Assembly (NCBI GenBank): GCA_029449235.1
Contig: JANATG010000022.1
Coordinates: 310,001-374,000 of the forward strand
Reading direction: 5' to 3'
DNA length: 64,000 bases
DNA from: Linnemannia schmuckeri
Taxonomy: Eukaryota; Mortierellomycota; Mortierellomycetes; Mortierellales; Mortierellaceae
The notes beneath the pieces were generated by a model. That model was not told the origin of the DNA. It saw only the letters and a list, made by a program, of their open reading frames with translations, and did no database searches. The position numbers were made by a program, and so were the translations under genes. Positions within the stretch are counted from its first letter, which is position 1; each line of letters begins with the position of its first letter. Shown one piece after another: positions 10,745 through 21,320 of this stretch.

Positions 10745-13700
10745 ATGGGTCTCCAGATATATGACTTTGTCTCCTTCTTCTTCACCATCCTCCTCGACAT
10801 CTTCTTCAGAGAGATCCGTCCCCGAGGTGCACACAAGATTCCCCAAAAAGGCCCCGTCATCTTTGTCGCCGCCCCTCATGCTAACCAGGTATGGAATGAA
10901 TGAAGAAAGAAAAATCTTTTTTCGTGTTTTAGACCACGAGGACACAGAAGGAAATAGACAGGACACGGAGGGAAGGCAGCCAAGAAAGCAACAAAACCCA
11001 CATCAATGGACGGTTATATAGAAGCTCAAAGCAAAACAAGGATTACAAGGAAACAGATTCAAGCAGGAATGCATGACTGAAAAGGAATCAACGAGCTGAT
11101 CCATTCCCTTTTTTTTCTATGACTAAACTAGTTTGTTGACCCCCTTGTGCTGATGCGCGAATGCGGTCGAAGGGTTTCGTTCCTTGCTGCCAAAAAGTCA
11201 ATGGATAGACGCTGGATCGGAGCCATGGCCCGGTCAATGAATGCCAGTAAGTCATAATATACTGTTTTACCTGGCGCTACTCATCTTTCTGTCTTATTAT
11301 CTGCGGCCAACAGGAATAGCGTACTTTTACATTAGAATCTTCCCCCGCTCAGCATCACTGAACATTTTATTCTTGCTTTCCCTCTTCCTGTGATGGGTTT
11401 ATTCTAGTCCCCGTCGAACGCCCTCAGGACCTCGCCAAAGCCGGCTCTGGAACAATCAAGCTGCTGGATCGTTATGGCGATCCACTCCGCGTCACTGGAC
11501 TCGGCACCAAATTCACAAAGGAACTGCTTGTCGGCGACCAGATTTCCCTACCAAAGGATGTCGGTAGCTCTGCTATTGTGGAGATTATCTCTGATACCGA
11601 GTTGATTGTCAAGAAGGAATTCAAGGACCTAAAGGCACTCGAGTTGTTGACCAATCCGGAGGGTTCCAAGTACAAGTGCCTCCCCCACATGGACCAGTCT
11701 AATGTCTACAAGACCGTCTTTGAACGCCTGAACGCCGGACACTGCGTGGGTATTTTTCCTGAGGGAGGTTCCCACGACCGTGCTGAAATGTTGCCCTTGA
11801 AAGGTACGTGCTCCTTCACACCCCTACCCTGCTGCCTTTTCTTTACTTCACTGTAAATCCTTGACCGATTGACTTATTCTCTAACGTACCTGTCTATCTC
11901 TTCACTGCGTTAGCTGGTGTGACGATTATGGCTTTGGGAGCGCTGGCCGCCAACCCTTCTCTGGATCTTAAGATTGTTACCTGCGGATTGAACTACTTCC
12001 ACCCCCACCGTTTCCGTTCGCGCGCTGTTGTCGAGTTTGGTGAACCTCTGACTGTGCCCCCTGAGTTGGTTGAGATGTACAAGAGAGGAGGCGCCGAGAA
12101 GCGTGAGGCCTGTGGAAAGCTCCTTGACACCATCTACGAGGCTCTCCGTGGAGTCACTCTCAATGCCCCCGACTATGAAACTCTTATGGTACGTCCTTCC
12201 GATTTGAATGAGCCGTGATGTGGATAGCAGTGCGATATAAAGCAGCTATTAACGTGCGCCTTTTTTGTTCCTTTCGGTTTGACAGGTTATTCAAGCTGCC
12301 CGTCGTCTGTACAAACCCACCCACCGCAAACTCCAGATCTCTCAGGTTGTCGAGTTGAACCGCCGTTTCGTTGCTGGATACATGCACTTCAAGGACAACC
12401 CGAAAGTCATCGAGGCCAAGGACAAGGTCATGCACTATAACACTCAACTTCGTTACCATGGACTCCGTGACCACCAAGTCAACATTCGCATCACCAGAAG
12501 ACACGCCATCGGAATGCTCATCTCCAGGCTTGCCCAAATGATCTTTTTGAGTTGCCTGGCTCTTCCTGGGTAAGATACGGTCGCCTTCGCACAGTACATG
12601 AAGACCCGATTATTTTTGTTGAATCGACACTAACCTCTGCACACTACTCTCCATTAAACAATAGTACTCTTATGAACCTCCCTGTCGCCATCGTCGCCCG
12701 TGTGATCAGTAACAAGAAAGCTAAGGGTATGTTTTTTGAACTCGACCATATTAACTGTCGATCATTTTCATTAAGTTACAGACCACTAACATTTTTTTGT
12801 TAATTTATCTTGTGGTATGAATAATAGAGGCGTTGGCCGCTTCGACTGTCAAGATTGCAGGAAGGGATGTGTTGGCTACATGGAAACTGCTGGTCGCCTT
12901 GGGATTGATGCCTGTGCTCTACTTTTCGTACTCAGTGATGGTCTTCATTTACTGCGGGCGATTCGACCTGGCCTTAAAGTCTCGCCTTTTGATTGCCTGG
13001 GCCGCCTGGGCTCTTATCCCTTTTGTCACCTATGCTAGTATCCGCTTCGGCGAGGTTGGAATCGATATCTTCAAGTCGATCCGACCTTTGTTCTTGTCTA
13101 TCATCCCCGGCGAGGAGAACACCATCAACGAGCTTCGCAGGGCCCGCTCTGAGCTCCAGAGGACCATCACCGACTTGATTAATGAGCTTGCCCCGGAGAT
13201 CTACCCCGACTTTGATTCCACCCGTATCCTTGACCCTAAGCCCAACGATCGCCCCAGCCGCTCAGCATCTGGAACCAATCTTGCTCAGACTATCTTCAAC
13301 ACTGCTGCTCAGCCTCTCAGCCAATGGCTGGGCAAGGATGGCCGCTTTGATTGGGAGCGTACAGAAGACTCGGATGCGGACGATGTGTTTTTCTTCTTGA
13401 ACCCTGCAGGAGGTATCCAGGGACGCTCTCGGGCAAATTCCTGGGGAGGTGCGTATACACCATCGGCTGATGGGTCGCGCTCAAGGAATCGTAGCAGGAC
13501 AAGCAGTTTCACATCGGGACAAATTCAGCTCGGTGAGGGGTTCAAGCTCGAAGCACTGACAGAGTTACCTCGGGACAAGCCCTTTGCCGAAGTGACACGA
13601 CGCCTGAGTGTCAGCCGGAAGCACCGCCATGGATTGGAGGGCATGACTCGTTCAGATACAGATGAAAATGAGGAGGGTGGCCCTAGACGTGACTCTAACG

Positions 13701-13777
13701 GTGGAGTCTCGACGCCGCCTATTTCTGTCAGCCAGTATGCAGATAGTGATGTCGTCTCCAAGTCCAAGGACGTATAA
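10745..13777 (+). CDS. SCT1/GPT2-like: Glycerol-3-phosphate / dihydroxyacetone-phosphate acyltransferase (Sct1/Gpt2 type)
   Basis: Seven exons: 10745-10888, 11132-11246, 11408-11803, 11914-12188, 12286-12569, 12665-12726 and 12828-13777, giving 741 residues, close to the yeast Gat proteins. It should transfer the first acyl chain to glycerol-3-phosphate or DHAP at the ER or lipid-droplet membrane, the committed step of glycerolipid synthesis. Block I is APHANQFVDP (His45, Asp51) and block III is FPEGGSHDR (residues 203-211), both diagnostic. A hydrophobic N-terminal segment (residues 8-22), the LSCLALPGTL region and two or three C-terminal TM segments (LLVALGLMPVLYF, LLIAWAAWALIPF) fit the membrane topology. 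The C-terminal ~200 residues are Ser/Arg-rich and likely disordered, as in yeast, where phosphorylation occurs. LINE B begins only about 120 bp after the stop codon. Confidence 0.95.
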
Positions 13778-13892
13778 TCCTTTTACTAGCATAATCTTCC
13801 TTTACGTTTTCTTTTTGCTTTTTGTCATAAAAACTCATTTTTCACGCACTTTTCCTCTCGTTGTCTTTTCCTGATGCTTCTAATGATGGTTT

Positions 13893-13894
<2 letters not shown>

Positions 13895-13930
<36 letters not shown>

Positions 13931-16270
13931 CGTACACAATTTATTTCTCTGACAAACAGTACAAAGGAGGCATTTGGAAGTAAAGGGGACTACAGACCAA
14001 ACTCTTCAGTACACCATCCGCCAGTCACAGTCCGACCCGGAGCCTGGCTCTGCGCAACAATTGTCGCTGCTCTTCACAGCAAAAACGGAAGACAAAATAA
14101 AACTAGATAGGAATAAAGGGATTCTTCCCATCCTCTCCATCAGTGACAACTTCCTCTTTCCCAACAGACTATCCAACAGCCGCTCATCAGCTGTGCATGG
14201 TTCCTTGGTCGCTCCAGGGCAGGTTCGATCCTTATGTGTGGCTAGCGAAGCGCCACACGGGCAGAACCCATCACGCGTGATGTAGCCATATCCTCGACTC
14301 CAGTCACCTCGGGCGCCGGTGTATTTGGATGTTTTGTCCTTGGCAGTGATGCCTTGCATCTGCTCCCACGCGATCGTCGTGGAGCATCGGGGTTTCCAGA
14401 TCAGTTCTGAGGCCTGCGTCTCCAGGTAGCCAATAAACTTGTGAAGGACCGTCTTGGCAATGGACCGTGGGGTTCTGAAGGCCGAGGACCACTCAGTCAA
14501 CATGCTCTTGGGGGTGATTCCGCGAAGAAGGTCCGAAACGTGCCACTTGGGGTTTTCATCACGATCGGGAGCAGGACTACCGCTGTGCACGGCTCGAGCT
14601 CCACCGATAGAAGAGAATCCCCGAACATGATCCGCATCCGAGGGGGACTGCCAGTATATGGGTACTGGCCGTGGTGCTTGACGACCATTGTCAGTTGCTC
14701 GCTTGTGTTCACGCTTCCTGGCGGCATTGTAGCTATTTGTTGCCTGAACGCCCCACTCATCAATCTTGCCCATGGCCTCCTTCCATATCGCAGTGATTGT
14801 CTCAACAGTAGAGGGGCATCTCCAGACGTGCTCATTGTCCTCCTCCTCCTGCTCACATTGTCGACACAGGCAGGTTGAGTACAAATCAGGCTTCCGAGCC
14901 TGCATGGAGTTCAATGTTGGCAACATTCCATGCAGCTTCTTGATATGATGTGTTCGTTGGTGGGAGTCCTTGCTGTTGCTGTAGAAGGTGAAGACAGCGC
15001 GTCTGTCATGGACATGGGCCAAGGTCGAACTCCATTCCACATCGTCAATGTCCGAGATCGTCCTCTTGACCCGTCTTTGTGATATCCAGACTTGATGATG
15101 GCGGATTGTCGATTGTTGTTTAAGGAGCTGTCGTAGATCGATTTCAACAAGCCCGCCATTGCAATGTGCAAAGCTTGAATGTTATTGTGTCCCTTGATCC
15201 ATACCACTTCGACTTTGCCTGGCCGAGATTCCACAACCTGCCATAATACCGCCCAGATACTCGCATAAGTGCTCCTGAATCGTTTCCTCGGTAAGGCATC
15301 TTGGCGATTCTTCACCATATGATGATACTGTTCCACCACCGACTGATTGTCCAGTTTGACAACAATGTTTTGTTCCGGAGGTGCTGACAGGACTGCGGCT
15401 AGTAAACCCATGAGCTCAGACTTGGCCGAGGATGCATGACCGTCCGTTCGTCCTTGAATCGTGAGAGGATTGTCCTGAGAGAGATCGACAGCTCCAAAAG
15501 CCTGAGAGACATTCTTCATTCCAGAGTTCAAAAGGGATCCGTCCGAATACAGAATGCGTGGCGTGGTGTTGTAAACTGGTGTGTCCTGTATGGCACGCAT
15601 GGAAGCCGCTTCTGTTAGTAACATGCAAAGAGGTCCAATGTGCAAAGTGGGTAATCCTGGTGCAGAAGGTGTTTGGACTCGATAACACTCCTGTAACGGA
15701 AAACTAGCAGTGGTGTCGAAGGCTGGTTTGTTGCTAGGCTTTGTTCCCTTAAATTGAGGCAGTGTTTCCTTCAGACGAGAGACGACAGAGCGATGTTGCC
15801 GGCGAAGTACTTCAGAGAATCCTGTTTCTGTTGCAGTTTCTTGGCTTGAAGGGATTCCTGGAGATTAGAGCTTACTGCTGCCTTGACCAGCCTGGTTTCC
15901 AGGTCCGCTCGAAGATCGCCCAGGCGGCGGGTGCGGTACTCACTGATGGCCTCGGTGGCCCGGCGGCGGATCTCCACGGCAATGGTCTTGCGACGGCTGG
16001 AAAGAGACTGGCTGCGTGCTGTGGCATTGGCAGCCTCTTTATCGATTGTTGACAGCATGATGGCTAGGTCTTGTGGTCTCTTGGCAAGCTGTTTCCGATA
16101 TCGAGCTCTGAGCGCGGTATACTTTGTGAAGTCCATTGTTTGTTGTCTCTTGGTATCGCTGGCAATGCGACGGATCTCGGCATTGAACTCGGCTGCGGGG
16201 CGAAGGAGACGTTCTCTGCAAGCATTGTCTAAAGTGGTGACTGCCCGTTCAAAGATAGGGTCGGTTGCAT
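13895..16270 (-). mobile_element. 5'-truncated LINE copy B
   Basis: The minus-strand element ends in AAATAAATTGTGTACG plus 36 A (T-run 13895-13930). It is the longest copy. From 16270 inward it encodes a basic coiled-coil stretch (a 121-residue open segment at 15771-16136) that may be a linker before RNase H. Next come a frameshift near 15770, the RNase H Asp/Glu/Asp motifs (open segment 14911-15645) and the zinc-finger C terminus (14006-15040). It shares with copy A the 94-bp RNase H deletion and near-perfect identity from the tail to about 15428, but upstream of that it matches copy D better, so it is a mosaic. No target-site duplication is evident. The 5' end directly abuts the A-rich tail of a SINE-like element. 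Confidence 0.9.
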
Positions 16271-16745
16271 CTTTTTTTTTTTTTTATTTATTTATTTATT
16301 TCTAGAATTGCCTCTGACATGACCTATCTGTGTAGTACACGATATTTTTTTAATCTAAGTCTTAACTAGGTGCGCGTACTTATTTTGCACAGAGGCATTT
16401 TTAGTATGCTTGTGCAGGAAGTCGGTTACCCGACAGAATGTACTTGAGCACTTGAAAGGTTGGTCTAAGCGGTCCGCCGTTGTTGGCAGGCTCCACACGG
16501 CATTCCGACTGGCTCATCACCAGAGTTACGTAGCCATATAGTGGGCATACTCACTCTGTCTATGCACTTGTGTGCGTCTGAGAACTATTTCATCTCAGGC
16601 CTCTTGGACAGGGGAGACTAGCGCAATACCGTCAAATCCTAATTGAGCGTATCTTCGTAGGTCTGAACCCACGACCCTCGCGCTGAGAGGGGGAAGCTTT
16701 ACCAACTTGGTGGGCTCGCCCGCCCGCATCTGGTGGAGGGCGCTG
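16271..16745 (-). mobile_element. tRNA-like SINE candidate with A-rich tail
   Basis: Read on the minus strand, the head has a pol III A-box-like segment (AAGTTGGTAAAGC, around 16700-16720), a CCCTC...GAGGG stem like an anticodon arm, and a B-box-like GGGTTCAGACC (16659-16669, one mismatch to GTTCRANNC). About 350 bp of unrelated body follows, then an (AAAT)n/A tail at 16271-16302. Head, body and tail fit a SINE. No second copy is present in the window, so a decayed tRNA plus unrelated DNA is possible. It lies about 114 bp upstream of the tRNA-Lys and points away from it, like the LINEs. Confidence 0.5.
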
Positions 16746-16773
16746 TACATGCAAACCTTGCACTTATAGAAAG

Positions 16774-16781
16774 TCACGTGA
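16774..16781. promoter_or_regulatory. TCACGTGA palindrome upstream of tRNA-Lys
   Basis: The same octamer as at 2238, 30643 and 44916; it lies 78-85 bp upstream of the tRNA at 16859. The flank here is otherwise diverged from the other three loci. Confidence 0.5.
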
Positions 16782-16858
16782 GATTTGTAACTTTGAAATG
16801 TAATACTTGAACAAAACTATCCTGAAAGTTCAACTTTTCACTAGCGAACAAGCTATTA

Positions 16859-16931
16859 GCCCGGCTAGCTCAATCGGTAGAGCGTCAGACTCTTAATCTG
16901 AAGGCTGTGGGTTCGACCCCCACGTTGGGCG
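16859..16931 (+). tRNA. tRNA-Lys(CTT)
   Basis: The 73-nt sequence is identical to the other three tRNA-Lys genes, with anticodon CTT in loop CTCTTAA and B box GGTTCGA. Unlike the other three copies, its flanks are largely unrelated, apart from the downstream near-palindrome and the upstream TCACGTGA. Confidence 0.97.
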
Positions 16932-16943
16932 CGAGGTCATTAT

Positions 16944-16972
16944 CTCCTGATTCAATCAGGAGCCACTTTTTT
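16944..16972 (+). terminator. Hairpin plus T6, pol III stop
   Basis: CTCCTGATT-C-AATCAGGAG forms a nine-base-pair palindrome and is followed by T6 at 16967-16972. A related palindrome follows the other tRNA-Lys genes. Confidence 0.6.
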
Positions 16973-17425
16973 GTGCTCGATTAGAAATTGCTATAGTGCT
17001 CTATTGCTGCATCGTGTTCAAGATCTCCGTGCTTGTTCGCTCACCTCATTTTTTTCTTTTTGTCCGTGTGCACTCACAACCTATCTCCTATTTTTTTTTT
17101 TTTATTTTTGTTGCGTTTTCGCAGATGGCTATGTAACTCTTTGTTTTTGTGCCGCCGTGTGTCAGTCTGACGACTGCGATATCAAAGAACGCATGAACAT
17201 TAAGGTGAGCGTGAGCAAGGGTGGGGACAATAAAATAGCCAGACCTCGGTCAGAAGTCACGATAAATAAGACGAGAAAACAATTGCTTCATATTTTTCTT
17301 TCTTTTTTCAATTGCTATCGATCCATTTCCCCTCTCCACTCATCCAATTGGTCCCTTGATTTCATTTGCCTGTTACCACAGTCAACAACTACCCAAATAA
17401 CACAACACAGCAACTACAACACAAA

Positions 17426-18421
17426 ATGTTCACCGAAACTCAAGTCAGTCAAGCCCTAGAGGAACTCAAGACCCCCGATGTGTCGAACTGGGAGGTCTTT
17501 GCCGAGGTAGCCAACTTTCGAGTCTTTCGCCGATCGGTTACCGGCAGCGCCCTGAAGGAATACAAGGTCCTCGGATCATACCCAGATCTGCCAGTCCGCT
17601 ACCTTTTGCGAGCTTACACCGATCTGGACTTGCGTAAAACCTGGGACAAGAATATGTCTAGCTGGCAACCTCTCGACAACGATCGTCTCCACTTTGTCGC
17701 CAAATTCCCTTGGCCCTTGTCTCCTCGGGACTATGTGTACGAGTTGAGGGTCCAAAAGTTTGAGAATGGGGTTGTCTGCATTAATGGCAAGAGTGTGGTG
17801 GATGACAAGATGCCAGAAAAATCCGGAGTGGTGCGAGTGGACGAGTTCCGACAGGATGTTATTATTCAGCCCACGGAGGATGGAAAGGGGTGTAACATTT
17901 GGTTTGGGTACTTTGATAACCCCAAGGTAAAGATGTTGTTGCGCTGGCTGTCGTTGTATTTTTGGGGGGGGGGTCGCACTGTCGAATTCTTTGTGTATCC
18001 GAATGAGAGGGCGCATGCATGAGAAATATCAAGCTGATCAGTGCTGCTGCTGTTTCTGCTGCTGCTGCATTATGTCTTTGTGTACGTCTCTTTGTAGGGA
18101 AACATCCCAACAAGCATTATCAATTGGGCAGCCAAATCCGGTGTTCCTGGTGAGTCCCCTTTTTGTCTGTATTTTTTTTTATTTCTAATCCTTGTTTCGG
18201 ATAATGATGTTGGAGTCCAGAACCCGAAAGTGAGAGCGAAAGTGCAAGGAAGTGAGAGCTGGATTCATGTCTAACAGCCAATTGTTTTTCATTTGACTCT
18301 TCTAGCATTCTTGAGTTCGCTCCGAGATTGTGGTCGTAAGTTGATGGCGAAGGATGCCGAGGACAACGAGAAATCGCAGACCTTGTCGGCCAGCGAGACC
18401 CCCATTGCTGTTAAATCGTAG
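17426..18421 (+). CDS. START-domain lipid-transfer protein (PCTP-like)
   Basis: Three exons, 17426-17926, 18098-18149 and 18306-18421, give 222 residues, so the protein is essentially one START domain. START folds bind a single lipid (phosphatidylcholine, ceramide or sterol) in a helix-capped cavity. Visible landmarks are EYKVLGSYPDLP, the RKTWDKNM segment, the conserved WPLSPRDYVYEL strand and the C-terminal helix after DNPKGNIPTSIINW. Exon joining restores the DNPK|GNIPTS motif in phase; reading through the first intron instead gives a false C terminus. There is no signal peptide or TM, so it should be cytosolic. The ligand cannot be told from sequence. Confidence 0.88.
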
Positions 18422-18965
18422 AAAGCGTTTCTCCTTGTTATTACTCTACCCTTTTCCCTTTTATTTGACAGCCTTGTCATAGACATTACCTTCTTCTTGC
18501 TTTCATCCTTGCATTCTTGTCAGAAAGAGAAATAAAGAAGAGTGGTAGCGATAATAGCTGATGAAAGTGATGTTGCTAGTCTGTTGCCACCAAATCGCGT
18601 TCTTTGTTCACTTTTTTAAATTTTTTTAAATGTGATTTCGACAAACAACAATAAAAAAAAGTCACTCCAGCGCAATTTTAATATGCAGTTGTTGTCAGTG
18701 TTGTTTTTCACCCCTTGCCCTTCTCTCCTCTCCCCCACCTCCACCTTCCTTTCACTCTTTTTGCTCCATCCATCCCCTGCTTACTTGCTGGCTTCCCTCA
18801 TATTTTTTTTTTTAGCTCCAGCTTTTTTGTTCAGTCTTGCCAACAACAGCTTGCTTGCACATCACTACCACCCACCACTCAAGCGACCTGCACTACTTCA
18901 CAAAACAACACAATAACAACAAACGGCCAGGAGCGCGACATCACAAATACATATACAGCTGAAGA
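18422..18965. other. Intergenic, 3' UTR and CT-rich promoter
   Basis: An AT-rich 3' region of the START gene, then a pyrimidine-rich stretch (18710-18830) before Rad21. Nothing else is seen. Confidence 0.5.
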
Positions 18966-21320
18966 ATGTTCTACTCCGAGGCCATCCTGTCCAAGAAGGG
19001 TCCCCTGGCCAAAGTCTGGCTCGCCGCCCATTGGGAGCGCAAGCTTTCCAAGAATCAGTTCTTGCAAACCAACCTGAACAACTCTGTTGGTAATTAACAA
19101 ACAAACAACAAAACCCCCCTGCACGCCTCCATCTTGTTTATGCATTCAAAGTAGGATACTCGACTTGCGCGTACCCTGCTTCTACAAGGACTGGGCAGCG
19201 AACAATGTACCAAAACGCGAGTGCTTGTGTTGTGGATGGGAGTCTTTTTGCAAACAAATGTTTGTTTATTTTTTCCTTGACACCGAGTTCAACGTGTGAT
19301 AGAAATATGCCATCATAGGGACAGGGGCACACACAGTTGACATCGTCGTCACTCTTTTACCTCCGCCGCATTTGATTTTTGCTGTCATCACACCTAACCA
19401 AACAAAACTATCAACCTAAATAATCACAATCTAGACGCCATCATGGGTGTAGACCAAGCTCCCATGGCCCTCCGTCTGTCCGGTCAGCTCTTGCTCGGTG
19501 TCGCTAGGATCTACTCTCGCAAGACCAAATATCTGTTGGAGGACTGTAACGAGGCTCTTGTGAAAATCAAGGTCGCCTTCAGGTCCGATGCCAGCAGCAA
19601 GGGCGACGCCAACCTTTTGATGCTCGACGGAGATATGGGCGACCTTCCAGGCAACCGCTCCAGGGCCGCCTTCAACGCCATTACTGTCCCCGATGCCATG
19701 ACCGAGTTTGACCTTTTGATGCCTGCTCAGACAATCGACATTGACGCCTGGGGCCTCAACCCCAAACTCAACTACACAGTTCGCGCACAGGATAACAATC
19801 TGATGGAGGGCGGCAACGAGGACGACCTCTTTGCGGCTGGTGAGACTAACTATGGTCTGGATGCCGGACGTCGTCATCTTGGATTGGACATTGAGATCGG
19901 AAGGACTTCGATGAACCGCATTGGAGGAGGAAGATATAGCACAATGGACTTTGATTTGGGAGGAGACGATGGTGCTCTGGATCTGGACATGTTTGGAGAC
20001 GAGGCCGACTTCGATTTTATGAGGCGCCCTCACCGCCGGGATGATTTGGAGATTGAGGTTGGTCGTCGTGAGGCTACGCGTCGTTCCGTCAGTGTGGATC
20101 CTTTTGCTATGATGGCGGAAGGAGGCAAGGAGACTATGCGTCTCGGTTCGGAGGAGCGTGCTGGTAGTGTCGCACGATCGGTGGAGGACCAACCTATTTT
20201 TCAAGATGGAATTGCTCCTCAAGACAGGGAGCGCCAACTTTCTGATTTTGGTGACGCTTTTGATGCCGAGGGAGCGCCCGTCGGAGAAGCTCAGGAGAGA
20301 CAGCCCACCATCAAAAAACGCAAGTTGATGGTCGATCACGAGACTGAGGTTGCTCAAGAAATGCTGCTTGGAGCCAACGGTGATCTTGTTGCGGAGGGTC
20401 TCTTAATGGAGCACGAGATGTTGCCTCGCTCGCGTAAGATGCTGAGACTTCAACAGATCGAGCAAGATATGGCACACGGTGGATTGGCAGGATATTTGCT
20501 CGACTGCTCTGCTGGACCCCGCATCATGGGAGGATCAATGGTTCCCGAGTTGGCAAGCATGTTCTCACGCCGTCTTCAGATTGACCAGCCAGCATCTGTT
20601 GCCGCTGCCGAGGCGCCTCATTGGCAGGAAGATAATGTTGGCGCTTGGGTGGAGGAGATTCGGCCCAACGAGCCCGAGTTCGGAATGCACCAGATGACAC
20701 CCCCACCAGCACCAGCAGGAGACTTGTTCGAGGGCTTCCAGCTGGACTCTCCCCAGAAGGAGACCACCAGAGCTCACATCGACGAGAACGGTGATACTGG
20801 CAACGTTGCGGCCACTTTGGCTGCAGTCGCCAAGGGCAAGGGCAGGAGTACCTTGTTCCAGGATCAGGATGAGAGTAGCGGACCTGCTGTCACTACCAAG
20901 GAGCTTCACGGAACTGTCTTTTCGACCTCCGCTATCCAGGCCATGCGTCTTGTCCAGCAAGGAATCGAGTCCAAGAAGGATGGTACTGAGGTTGAGGCTC
21001 CCCAGCGCGCTACTCGTACCTCCAGCATGGCCACCGCCAGCTCTACGGTGAACAAGGATAACAACATTCGTGTCAAGTTTTCTGAGCTCTTGGCAGGATC
21101 TACCCCCACTCAACAGAGGCGGACTCGTACGGATGCAGCCAAGCTGTTCTTTGAGCTGTTGGTGTTGACGACCAAGGATGTTATCAAGGTTGAGCAGGAG
21201 GAGAGCTTTGGAGACATCTCAGTCGGAGGTAGTCCGTTGCTGGAGACGTTGGTTGAAGCCGACGCTAACACTGCAGAAGAGGTTGTCGCTGCTGCTCAGG
21301 AGGTTGAGGTTTCTGCATGA
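18966..21320 (+). CDS. RAD21: Cohesin kleisin subunit Rad21/Scc1
   Basis: Two exons, 18966-19089 and 19435-21320, give 669 residues. Kleisins close the Smc1-Smc3 ring that holds sister chromatids together. The N-terminal domain is diagnostic: MFYSEAILSKKGPLAKVW, then LGVARIYSRKTKYLLEDCNEAL, the Smc3-binding part. The C-terminal winged helix that binds Smc1 is RTDAAKLFFELLVLTTKDVI. The acidic middle contains two separase-like sites with the E-x-G-R core: DIEIGR (residues 193-198) and EIEVGR (247-252). A basic KKRK stretch may be nuclear targeting. The intron is 345 bp, long for this window. Rec8 is less likely given the length and the mitotic-type sites, but is not excluded. Confidence 0.93.

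Noticed and set aside
16640..16730. Functional tRNA gene
   Set aside because: Only A- and B-box-like elements fit; no acceptor stem can be formed and U33 is replaced, so SINE head or decayed tRNA.
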